DNA from: Eublepharis macularius
Lineage: Eukaryota; Chordata; Lepidosauria; Squamata; Eublepharidae
Reading direction: 5' to 3'
DNA length: 64,000 nt
Assembly (NCBI RefSeq): GCF_028583425.1
Contig: NC_072791.1
Coordinates: forward strand, 30,449,368 to 30,513,367
In this document: piece by piece, positions 32,641 to 44,800 of the stretch
How the letters are laid out: each line of letters begins with the position of its first letter
Numbering within the stretch: the stretch's first letter is position 1
Position numbers and translations under genes: made by a program
The notes under the pieces: generated by a model
Seen by the model: only the letters and a program-made list of their open reading frames with translations
Database searches by the model: none
Told to the model about the DNA's origin: nothing

Positions 32641-33950
32641 CACAGTGCAATAATTCTAGTATATACCTGAAACCAATTCATGTTAGCTGTTGCTGCCTAG
32701 GTGGCAAACAATTGTCAATACACATCTACTTGACCAACTCTTTAGAGTATAGACATTTTTTTAAAAATGCTTAACAGGCTTACTTGAGCCATTAACTGCA
32801 CAACCCTAAGCCCTGAGTCAGTGCCCCCGCCTGTGCGGCGACATAAAAGTGGTGCTGCTCCGCCACTCCCTATGAACGTTTGCAGGAGAGCCATGCCAGC
32901 ACAAGAGCACCTGCCCACCATTCCCCTGACAACCCCTCCCACACCAGCCAATGGCCGCACTGCTCCTCTAACAGGCGGGCAAGGGGTGCGGCCAATGGGG
33001 GGCCCACATCCCCCGGCCATCCAACAACCTCCCCTGTCAGGGAGCAGGCATCCCTGCAAGTGAGGGGGGAAGAGGTAACACTGAAGGTGCAGATTGAACA
33101 CTCACCCTCTCACCCATCCACCCCCCATTTCCGATGAGGGCCAGGCCAGTGGCACCTACAAATCCCCCCATCACCGCCACCATGGGAAACAGATTCCCCT
33201 TCCCTGAAAAGTGGGACCAGAAAGGCAGCAGGACCCGGCAAGGGTTGCACTCGCAGCCTGCAGCACTTGGGATCAGCCTCCAGGTTCTAGAGAGGCAGAT
33301 GGGGGGGGCAGGTTCTTAAATGAGTGACAGGAACGCCCACTGAAATCCACGCAAGAGGCCAGAAGGCCCATTGGAGGTGATGGGTGTGAAAAGCATGCAC
33401 AGACTTGCAGCGGTGCCGATTGAACACATCACTACATTTCAATGATGTGAGAACATGGGTTGGACCTCGACAACCATGCCCTGGTCCTGGGGTGACACAC
33501 CGCCAGAGGGGACTGACAGCCTACGGGAACAGGGAAACTACTCGAGAGGCCATCGTCCACCCCCCTCCCCACATCAGATTTCCTGAGTCACCCAGATAAC
33601 TTTGGTGGGGTGGTTTGGTTTGGCCTGCCTGGCTGAGCTCAACCCCAAGCAGCGATACCCACACTTTGCTGACTCACCATGACCCACACTTTGCTGACTC
33701 ACCATGACCCGACCTCCACCCCTGCGGCCCCATCTCAGGTTACCGCCAGTTGCAGCCACTTTGTCCTTGTGCCTCAGTCTCTTTCCTTCTTCCCATCCCT
33801 ACCTCTCACTCTCCACATCTACCACTCTGCTCTCCAATGCCCACCCTGCCCTGGGCTGCACGTCCTCCTTTTGAACCCCTGCCTTAATGCCTCCACCCCA
33901 CCATTCCAGTGGGGCGTCCCTCGCCAGTAAGTCACAGATAGATACATGAA
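32641..33950. other. GC-rich unassigned block upstream of serpin gene A
   Basis: About 1.2 kb (from 32790) of markedly C/G-richer sequence than its surroundings, with no homologue upstream of the serpin unit at 61421. ORFs on both strands are short and have no recognisable motif. A 25-bp direct repeat (ACCCACACTTTGCTGACTCACCATG type) occurs at 33657-33706. It is probably a decayed insertion; I cannot name it. Confidence 0.4.
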
Positions 33951-35113
33951 AATCTAATATAGAAATCTTTTTTGACATGGTATATATGGTTTTGTTTCTA
34001 TCATGGACAACATTTCAGTTCAGAGTACAGAGACTTCATCTTGTCAGGAACTCTGAACAAAGACACATGCCTCACCCATGCAAAGAAAGTCCAGTAATAT
34101 TTATCTTGGCAGCTTAAACCAAAGCCAAAAAGTGCAAAGCACAGCTCCATATCCATTGCATCATATTTTGCTCTCCTCCCTTCCCCAGATAATCTGTATT
34201 TGCTCTGCTTAGTGGTTTATTAATCCTGGATATTATACATGCCTGGCTTATAAACAACAAAACAAGGACCCATCCACTTTGGTTGAAAGCCACTAGATGC
34301 TTCTGGGGATTTTGTGAGTATGAAATGCATTTTTCTCTACCGTTGTTCTGACACTCTGCAGTTTGTTCAGTGTTTCCCTGTAATGTAGTGGCTTAGGACT
34401 AAATCAAACTAAATTTTATGTTTGGGTTAAGTTGGGTATATCAGTCTGGTTGGAGCTGCTGTTTTATTCTGTATAGTGGAAAATCTAAGAAACAGAATCT
34501 GAGAGAGCATGTTTGCATGGGGATTCATCCTCCTCCCAGTTTAGCACCATACTGGAGGCTTCGATGTTTCTCAGAAGATGGAGGTAGGCAGCACAAGAAG
34601 TCCTGATACCAACACTGAACCATAAGTCATCTGGACAGGGCAGATGTTGTGTTTCTCTTCTGCTGTGTGAAAAGAAAAATGAGGACTAGTTCCACTCACC
34701 AGAAGTAGAGCCATTGAACTTCAGCAGAAGTCAGTGGCATAACTATCTCCATTGATTCTAAAGGCAGCGCGAGGCAGTCTCACTTGGAAAGATTTTCTGT
34801 TAGCATGGAAGCATTCAAGAAGGGACCACTATGGCTGCCTAGGTATGGAATACCTTCATAGTTTGAAAGACAATTTAAGAATGACTATTCTTTTTTAAAA
34901 ACAAGAAAACGAATGTGAATCGACTGAATAAAAAGGTACAAATGTTGCAACTTCAAGAATCACAAAACTCAGATATTATATTTATCTAATTTCAATATTT
35001 TTCAAATCCTGATAAACAGTTTTGGAAACACTTTAATGTAAATTCTCAGTGCAGTAGATAATTTTCCAAACTTATTGCTAACCATATTTCCTGTGTCCCC
35101 CCCCCCCCGGTAG
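33951..35113 (+). promoter_or_regulatory. Conserved 5' flank and probable promoter of serpin gene A
   Basis: 33953-34530 is conserved at 61424-61980, the upstream region of another serpin unit, though the surrounding DNA is not. Within it lie GGTTTATTAATCCTGG (34211), which resembles a half of the liver HNF1 site used by alpha-1-antitrypsin promoters, and CTTATAAACAAC (34247) as a TATA-like box. A non-coding first exon is expected in clade A serpins, probably near 34420-34590, but its limits are not certain. The acceptor of exon 2 is a C-rich tract ending TAG at 35111-35113. Confidence 0.5.
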
Positions 35114-35804
35114 AATGATTACAAATCCCAAATGAAGGCCATGCTCTATCTTTTCTTGTTACTGTTCGGTCTGCTGTTCCGCTGTTATCACCTCTCAGAA
35201 CCTGATGATGTCCATGGTAATGATCGAAATACAAATTCCACTAACCAACAGCAACATTCCACTTTGGAACGAGAATGTAACACTGAAGTCAGTGCTCTGC
35301 ACAAGATAGTCCCTTATAATGCTGACTTTGCATTCCGATTGTACAAACAAATGTCTTCTGATTCAGATGACAAAAATATTTTCTTCTCTCCTGTGAGCAT
35401 CTCCACAGCCTTTGCCATGCTGGCCCTCGGAGCTAAGTCTCAAACCCAGACTCAGATTTACAATGCCCTTGCTTTCAACCTGTCAGAGATTGAAGAAAAT
35501 GAGATACATAAAGGGTTTTGCCAACTTATCCACAAGCTTAACCTTCCAAGAGAGGAAATGCTTGCAAAAATTGGGAATGCTTTGTTCTTAGATGAGTCAT
35601 TGAAAGTTCTCCCTACATTTCTGGAAGACGTCAAAACCTTGTATCAGGCTGAAACCTTTTCTACGAATTTCTTGAAACCTATAGAAGCAAAACAGCAGGT
35701 CAATGATTACTTAAAGAACAGAACTTATAGAGAAATGGTCAACAAAGCCCGTGACTTCAGTATACACATGGTCATGGTCCTCGTGAATTACGTCTTCTTC
35801 AAAG
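35114..35804 (+). CDS. Serpin gene A, exon 2 (start codon exon)
   Basis: Acceptor after a C-run and TAG; donor GTAAGT at 35805-35810. The start at 35132 is chosen because it opens a signal peptide and matches clade A gene structure. An earlier ATG at 35115 opens a six-codon upstream ORF in another frame whose TGA overlaps the main start (ATGA). Coding length 673 bp, ending in phase 1 at the FFK-G position where clade A serpins have this intron. Confidence 0.9.
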
Positions 35805-38800
35805 GTAAGTTGGAGAGTTAGATTTAAAAAAAAAATGGAAGGCAGGGCAAGTTGTTTAGTTAGCTTAAAAAGAAGCAACTGTAGCAATGAAGGGGAGGGG
35901 AATTTCTGGTCTGAAATAAGTATGCTTAAGGTTAGGTTATTCTGTAGTCCGTAGAAGAATGAAACTAGTAGCTGTCTCTAAATTTCATCTCCATTCACAG
36001 CTTCTCTTCATGGGCTCTCTTGAATTGTGATTTTATCAACCCCCAAAGCAGAAAGGCTCCATGATTGTATTCTCTTCCAGTCCTCTTGTTCTAAACACTT
36101 GGCCGCAATAAAGACCAGCTCTTTTCTTGTGGCACAAGCTCCCTCTCTTAAGTTCTCACTTACTCTCACATTTTTCACCCGGAACGCCATATTACTGGCC
36201 CTTTTCTGTCCAAATTTTGCCACTTACAGCTCCTGACCACACCTCCTCTATCTTTTATAACCCTTCATAGCATTCTCTGTAGAGTGATCCTAGAGACTGG
36301 GAAAGTCCTAGAATGTGCCTGGCACTATAATATCACTTCCACCTGCTCAAGTGGAAGTGATATCATGAATGATGTTCATGTTGCTCCCCCTCCCCAGGCT
36401 CCACCCCTGAAATGCTTCAAAGAGATTGTGAGTGGGATGCTGGCAACCTTATGGGGAACTGAATCCAAATGATGAAGCTCCAGAATAGAGGATCCACCTA
36501 TACCCATAAACCAGGATCAGAGTCAATTTGTGTCTGGGATTGTGAGTAGGACCTGCCAAGTGAGACAGCTGAGGTTGAATGTAGTTTGTAGGATACATTT
36601 TAACAGCTGGCCATGTGTTTACAGAGAAGGCTGCACAATATCCCATGGAGCACATGCCTCCAGATTCTCCAGCTGGTCTTTGAAGCATATATTGACGATG
36701 GTACTAACGGTGGTAGTGGTGAGGATAACAATAATTCTTGTAGCTGGGAAGTTAGGAAACTCTGTTCAATGCACAGGCCGTCTCTTGATACCCATCTCAT
36801 TTCCATTTGCAATGGACTGAACTGAGGATTTCTTTACATTTACTCACATGGTTATGCATGTAGCTACTGTACAGAATTTGTGTTTTGTTGAATGGTGTTG
36901 CCTCTTATTTTTCTCTTAAGATTTCTGGAGAGAAAAGTTTCATCCTCTATTAACCACTGAAAAACATTTTATTGCCTATGGAAACACAACCATTAAAAAA
37001 AACTTTATGTGCCAACGCACCTGGATAAAATTTCTGCACGATGAAGATCTTTCTTGCTCGGTAGTGGAAATACCTTATTCAAGAAATGCTGTAGCATGGT
37101 TCATCCTGCCAGACGAAGGGAAACTAAAAGATGTAGAAAGGTCTTTGGTAAAAGAAGACATCAATAAATGGAGAGCTTCTTTTCAGTACAGGTAAGCAAT
37201 ATCTCTTGAGTTACTTTCCAACGCTCTCCTGGTACAATTCAGGATTTTTAATTGGTTGATGGGATCTGGTTTAAATCAGTAATTCATACTAATTACACTT
37301 TAAAAGCTATTGTTTGGATTGTATTTTTATCTCAGTTGCTATTTAGATTAATAAGAAATAGATTCCACTGGGTTTTGTATCATCTTCATACATACCCTAC
37401 ATAGTGAGTGTATGGAATTCTCTGAAATGTCTTCTAAATATTAATCAAATGTTCTTTTAATACTTCATTTCAATATTGCATGTAGACTACAGTGGATATT
37501 TAATGGCTTGCAATATTTTATCATTTTTTTTGATACTACACTAATTGTTCACTGTTGGTTAGTATGCAACAGTTAATTAATGGTGAATGGAATTTACAGG
37601 GGACATTTAATAGTAATTAGAACTGGATTTAGTATTTCATACTGACGTCCATTTAGAGAGTACAGCTAGTGAAAATCCTCCAATTTTCATCCAGAAGTAC
37701 CTGGAGTTAAGAAGCAAATACCTTTACCAAGATCTTACTTAGAAATGACAGATAGAACACAGGCTTATAATTATTTCTGATATATCCAATGTAGACTTCT
37801 TCAAGTGGCTGTATTATTACTAGAGATGGGCACGAGCTGCATTTCGAACTTCAAAAACCCACGAAATTGGCGATTGTGCGATCTCGATCCCGCGGTTCGT
37901 GATTGTCCACAGCCAATGAACCAGCATTTGAGAGAGGCCTGGTTCGGTGCATTCGGCCACGGTTCAGGAAGCCAGACAGTCAGGCGCCAGCAATCAATTC
38001 CCCTGGCAATGGAGCCGGGGGAATGCCTGAACTCTATCTGCGCTCCTTCAGTCGCCCTGGAAACCAGAATGGAAGCCCAGCTTACCTTGATCGGCAGGTC
38101 TTCCTTCCAACCACGGAGCTGCAAAGCGGTTACAAGTTGGGAGAAGACACCCAGGGGCAGGAGGAGGAAGGGGGTGTTCTGTAGCCATGGGCACTCCAAT
38201 TGCATCCCTGCAAACCCTGATAGGCAGCTCTGATGGCCAAACACAGACCTCCTGCATTGCTCAATGGGACCTATGCTTATAAATAGCCATGGGCTCCCAG
38301 GCTGGGTTTCACTTTCAGCATGCAGTGGAGTAGGACAGAGCTCTTGCTTGCCACTTACTAGCTTTTGGGGAGAAAGACTGAGAGTATAATTGAGCTTGGA
38401 TTTTTGTGGGAGTTTCCTGGGGGCCTTGGATTGGAGAGGGTATAACTCCAAGATCCCTTTTGCAATCTTTTCCAAACTTGGGTGATAGCTGTAGGAGAGC
38501 CTGCAAAAGACTCCCTGGGAATATGGGCTCTCTCAGTGTCATGGGGGCTGTTCCGCATACCACAAACTGCGAACCTGTTCGGCAACGGAAAATGTTCATT
38601 GCGGTTCGCGACCTCGGGATTGTCGTCAGCACCAAACCATGAACCGCTGGTTTGTTAAATTTTTTTGGTTTGTGTCCATGTCTAATCAGAACCTCCTTTA
38701 ATAGCAGAGATACCTAGCTGATTTTATTAACCAGGGGAAGCCAGGGCTTCAGTAAACATATGCAGAATCTCTCCAAGTATTCTGTCCACATTCTCAGATA

Positions 38801-41800
38801 GCACTGACAGAAAGATATCCATAGAAATCTGAACAACAGAGAACATTCAAGACTTGTTTTGTTAAAGTGGAGTTCAGGTAAGACTGAGAATGTGAACAGC
38901 TCTGTCTAAGCAAATTGGTCACAGCATACTTCTCAGACATCCAAGATTTGCTCCTGGAAGCCTAGCTATAGTAAACCTCTTACAACTTGGAATAACATTA
39001 TTGGACAATACTTCAGGAATGGTGAACTGATAAGTCATTTTCACCACCATCATCACGACAGAACAGACCTAAAACAGAACTTTCACTACTGTGTGGTCAG
39101 ATTCTACTGGAAGTTTTGGGGCCACTGTCAGTCCAGGTGTCATCCCAGCTTCTCCATAACCCCTAGTTCTTCAGGAAACCAAAGGCCTTTATGTGCATGA
39201 ACATGCAGAAGGCAGGATGCTCAAGGTGTTTTCCACAGTGGGAAGACCTTGTTCCATTTTCCTGTTGCTACTCTGGCTACTAATATAGTGCAATGGCAAC
39301 AGGGCTTCGATGCAGCAATTTCCCCCCCAATTTTTTTTAAAGATTAAATAGCATTATATTGATGTACTGTTATATCAGTATAAGTATCAGTTTTTCTAAA
39401 TCACCAGCCTCAGTTTTTTTAAGTAAGTCTCCACAGCCTTTCCTCCTACAGAGATGCCTTTTACCTTATGCCTTTGCAATGAAATGGTCTAGAGCCTTTT
39501 TTTTTTAAATGAAAGCTGAGAATTCAGGCAACTTGATAGTGGTTTTAAAGTTTATCAATATAATGTTATCCATTTGCAAATTTTAAAAAAGAAAGAATTT
39601 GAATGTACTTGATACACTATCATTCAGTTTAGAATTTGTATGTTGTCTAAATAAAATTGTCATTTCATGTTTATTTCTTTGTTTTGTACTTTTTGTTAAC
39701 AGAAAAACAGATGTATGGATTCCAAAATTTTCCCTTTCTGCATCCTACGACTTCAAAGGCTCCTTGCAGAGACTAGGCATGGCAGATGTCTTTAATGATC
39801 ACACTGATCTATCTGGGATTACAGGAAAACGTAATCTGAGGGTTTCTCAGGTAAGTATGTGGGTAGGATTGGTGCTAGATTCAGAATAACAATTACATTT
39901 CATCCAGCACCTTTTAAACATTTCCTGAGGTACTGGCATTTGATGACGCGATCTAGTCTTGGTGCAGCATAAACTGAAAGCCTTGACTGGAACTGTCTGA
40001 TTAAACACAGATTGATAAGGAGATGGGATGTAAGTGTGATACTTAGTTTCAAGTTAAAATGTTCAGTTCTGTCCGCATAGTTTAACCTACTCCACAGCAT
40101 TGTTGTGAGGGTAAAATAGACCCTGTCCTGAATACTTCTAGGACGGATGGGAGAAATATCTACTAAATAAATAAATGCTCTCTTCCTGGGTATATATATT
40201 CAGAGCTAAAGAAGTTCATGCTAATGATTGGACAGTGCAAAAAACTACCCCAACATTTGGCTTATTTAATGCTAGTATTAAAGCATATATATAGATGTCA
40301 ATTTCAGTCATTCTCATTGCTTTCAATGAGAACACATTTCTTGGTGACATTCCCCCCTGTCCCGCTGGTATGAAGCTGTCAGAGACTGTATCCCTCACCA
40401 AGAGATCCTTCCTCAAAAATTTCAGGCAGATCAGGAAAAGTTATTCATCTCCAGGGATTCAAAACATCTCACCTGCACAATGGACACAGGAAGGCAGCAA
40501 GGCCTTCTTGTGTTACTGAACTTTTTCTTCCTTTCATAGGATTCCTCAGCAAAAAGTGAGGGTCTTCCCACCCACCCCCAAACATGGAACTATGATAAGA
40601 CCAAGATGCTGTCCTCTCCCATCCTCTCCCTCATTGAGGAATGTGGATTATAAATAATACAAATAAAGAATGCACAAATTGCATTATTCTGCCGGCGTTT
40701 TTCTGCCAGCCCAGCAGACTGCCTGTTCTGGAGCCTGGCTGTGAGTGAATACTGTTCAAAGACTGGAGTGCAGTTGGGTAAGGTGTGGAGGAGGAGGTTT
40801 GGATTCCCTTACCCATGTTTTTGGTTTTCTTTAAAAAATAAACCACCCAACTGACCATAGACCTTCCCAAATAAACCACTCAACTGACCATAGACCTTCC
40901 CAAATAAACCACCCAACTGACCATAGACCTTCCCAAATAAACCACCCAACTGACCACAGACCTTCCCAAATAAACCACCCAACTGACCACAGACCTTGTC
41001 CGGGGTCTGGGTCCCAGCCCCCAGACTTGGTAGGAGGGAACAACAGGTCAGCCGGGCTGACGGGCAAACAGAGGGGGCAGCCAGCAGACAGCAGGGCAAC
41101 TGGTCCGCCAGCTGATAGCAGGTCAACCGGTCTGACTGGCAGGCAGAGGGGGCAGCTGGGGGACAGCAGGTCAACCCCTCCCACAGGCAAATGGAGCCAG
41201 AACCTGCCAGTGCCAGGGGCAAGGGGCAAAAGCCCAGGGCCTCAGGAGGCAGGGGGAGACAGAGAGAGGCCAGCGAGTCCCACTCCCCTAGGGAGGGAAA
41301 GGGGGCTAGGCAAGGCGGAAGGGGGCAAGGGCAGAGGGATTGGGAGCCCAGCAGTCACCCACCCAAAGACCTTACCTGAGGAGGAGAAGCAGCAGCAGCC
41401 CCAACAAACCAAAGCCACACCCCAGCTAGAAAATAGTAGCCTGGCCCAGGAGTTGCCAAAAGCCAAGCCACTCCAGGTGGGGCTATTGGAGGCACTCTGC
41501 AGAAAGCCCTGGGCAACCAGCCAAGGAGCCGCAGCTGGACCCACCTTCAGCCATCAGCTCAGCCAGGGAGGCTGGGCTGCTAGCCAGGGGACTGCAGCTG
41601 GACATGCCTTCAGCAATCAGCCAAGGCAGGGAGGCTGGGCAGCCAGAGAACAAGGCACAGCTGGTGCTGGTCAGTGGGGCCAGATCAGCTACCCCAGCTG
41701 CAACTGCTTGGTGCAGCCCAAGGCCAGGCTGGAAGAGGGGTGGGGCAGTAGAAGGAAGCCCTATAAAAGCTGGCTGGGAAGAGCCCTGTGGTGGTGAGTG

Positions 41801-44800
41801 TGAGTGAGGAGTGATGATGTGGAGTGAGAGCAGTAAGATGCAAGGGTGGAGGCTTGGAGGAGAGTCCTGGAAGGAGGAGATGAAGGAGGACGCAGAGGGT
41901 AAGCAGGCCAGGTTGAGCAGGCCAGTGAGTGGACTGAGAGGGAGTATGGGTGAGGTATACCACCCCTCCTTCCACAGAGCAGGGTCCTGCAGAATCCCTG
42001 GCCCCCCTGTGACGTCAGGAGCAGACCGCCCAGTGCCACGCCCAGTGGCAGCGGCGGCAAGCCCTGACAAGTTGGTGGCCCGTATGGGGAGAGATGTTCT
42101 GACGCAGGCACCAGTCAAGGGGCGGCCTCCCAAGGCCGCCACCCCAGCGGAGCTCGGACCGTGGCTGGAGGAATGCCAGGATAGGATGTGGGGAAAGCTG
42201 GAGGCAGCCTACCCAGCTGCTCCAGTGGAACTAGCACAGACAGCGGAGCTGCAGATGCAAGCCGGCGTGCTCACTGAGGCCTTGCCAAGGGTTTGCGCCC
42301 TCGTTTGGGAAAATAACCCACCGCCTGGCAAGCAGGTGCAGAGTCTATGCGCCACCGTGAAGATAGGCCGGCTGATCCTACAAGCCCTGTTGGACTCTGG
42401 GAGTACAGTCTCAGCAATTCGGCCCCAGCTCCTCCCAGCTGCCACCCCAGTGTACCGCTGGATCCCGGTGACGGATGTGATGGGCCGCACCCAGCCGTAC
42501 CCTACGGCCCTAATCATGATAGAGTACCTAGGGGTCCGCCACCAAATGGAAGTTGCCCAGTTAGCTCACCTACCCGTACCAATACTGCTGGGAAGAGATG
42601 CCCCGGGGTTCTTCAGGCTCCTCCAGCAGGCAGCGAAGAAATTGGGAAGAGACACCCCAGGGATTGCCGGGTCTCGGCTGAAGGCGGCAGGGGAATTGAC
42701 AGACCCACAAGTTGCCACTGCTCTGCAAGTGGAGGAGGCCAACGACCCAGGAGAGGGTCCCTCCACCAGACCAGGGGCAGAACCACGGACTGGAGGCCCA
42801 GCTGGAACCCTGGCAGACCGCCCATTCCGTGATGCTCAAGGGGCAGATGAGTCCTTGCAGCGCTTGCGAGAGACAGCCGCTCGTGAGGAGGAGCAAGTGC
42901 GGGATGAACGGAGGTCCCAATGGCTCCCTCGCATTGAGAAGCAAGGAGGGGTTTGGGTTCGCATAGCTCATGCCCCAAATGGCCAGGGGGAGGTCCGCCA
43001 ACTACTTGTGCCAGCAGCCTATCGGGCGGAAGTCCTCCACACGGCCCATGAGCACGCTTGGGCCGGGCACCTGGGGCACCACAAGACCCTGAGGAAGGTT
43101 CTTGAGCAGTTCTTCTGGCCCTCCGTGAATGCAGACGTGAAGGCCCACTGCCGCTCGTGTCCCACCTGCCAGCGGGTGGCAGCCCGCCACCCGCCAAAGG
43201 CCCCCTCTCCCCGCTGCCCGTCATGGAGACGCCCTTCCAACGCATCGCAATGGACTTCATCGGACCGCTGCCACGCACACCCCGGGGCCATCGCTTTGCC
43301 CTGGTGATTGTGGACTATGCCACGCGGTTCCCCGAGGTCATCCCACTGAAGACCATGCAGACCCCGGGGATGGTACGGGCCCTGTCCAAGTTTTTCGCGA
43401 TGGTGGGGCTGCCAGATGAAATTTTGACGGATCGGGGGGCCCCGTTCCGTGCCACAGCCATGCGTCAGCTCTGCCGGAATTTGGGGATCCGGCAGGTGTT
43501 CACCTCGGCTTACCACCCTCAAACAGACGGGTTGGCAGAGCGGCTGAACCAGACTGTCAAGGAGGCCCTGAAGAAGATGACGCAGGACAAGCCTCACCAG
43601 TGGGACTTGTACATCGACCCGCTCATGTTCGCCCTCCGGGAGACCACGCAGGCCTCCACTGGCTTCAGCCCATTCGAGCTGCTATATGGGCGCAAGCCAA
43701 GGGGGATGCTCTCCCGGCTGACGGAATGCTGGGGGCCCCGGGCCAGCAGCCCTGTGCCCCCCATACAGGAGTACGTGAGCCGGCTCCGTGACCGGGTGCA
43801 ACAGTCCCAAGCGGAGGCAAATCGCAGACTGACTCGCACCCAGTCAAAGCAAAAGGCTGCCTATGACCGGGGTGCGCGGATGAGGACTTTCCAGGCCGGA
43901 GAGAAGGTCCTCGTGCACCACTCGGTGTTCCCAAGAGAGGAAGGGGACCCATGGAGGGGTCCCTACCAGATTCGAAGGGTGCTGGGCCCCACCACCTACG
44001 AAGTCCAGTGTGGGGTCGGCCGGCATCGGCGGAAGACCCTGCATGTGAACCTCCTAAAGCAGTGGCACGAGCGCCCAAAAGAGGAGTGTGGCATGGCTGA
44101 GGACCCGCTAGAGCTCCCTGACAGTGTGCTGCCTTGGACCACTGATGCCCCGGAGTTCGAGGAGCCCAAGGTGGACCCTCAGCTCGACCCAGCTCAGAGG
44201 GCCCAGCTACAAGACCTCGGGGCTCGGATTCCCGGGGTCTTCTCCCGCAGGCCGGGCAGCACGAGCCTGATCCAACATGCCATTCCAACAGACCCGGCGC
44301 AGACAGCCCGGGCTACCTGGCGCCCCATCCCCAGGAAGCGGTGGGAGGCAGTGGAGAAGGAGACCGACGAGATGCTCAGGCTTGGGGTAATCGAGCCCTC
44401 GTGAAGCGCTTGGAGGAGCCCGATAGTCTTGGTGCCCAAGCCAGATGGGACCACCCGATTCTGCATCGACTATCGCGAACTGAATAAGGTGGCCCAGTTC
44501 GATGCATACCCCATGCCCTGAGCAGATATGTTGGTAGACCACCTAGGGTCCGCCCGCTACCTGTCGGCCCTAGACTTGACAAAGGGCTACTGGCAAGTGC
44601 CCGTGCGGCCAGCAGACCGGGAGAAGACAGCCTTTGCCACCCCACGAGGCCTCTTCCAGTTCAAGAAGATGCCGTTTGGTCTACACGGGGCAGCTGCCAC
44701 GTTTCAGCGGCTGGTGGACCAAGTGCTGGGAGAGTGCTGGGCATATGCAATGGCGTACATAGATGACATCATCATCTTCAGCCCGGACTGGCCCACCCAC

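Noticed and set aside
32742-33137. Overlapping Pro/Gly-rich open frames in the GC-rich block upstream of gene A
   Set aside because: Low-complexity, present on both strands, with no family resemblance.
40809-41229. Minus-strand open frames with a repeated WSVGWF-type peptide
   Set aside because: They arise because the minisatellite unit is 33 bp, a multiple of three, and run on into the LTR.
41811-42069. Start of the long open frame inside the 5' LTR of the Gmr1-like element
   Set aside because: The frame merely runs open through the LTR and primer-binding site; the element's protein would begin after 42090.
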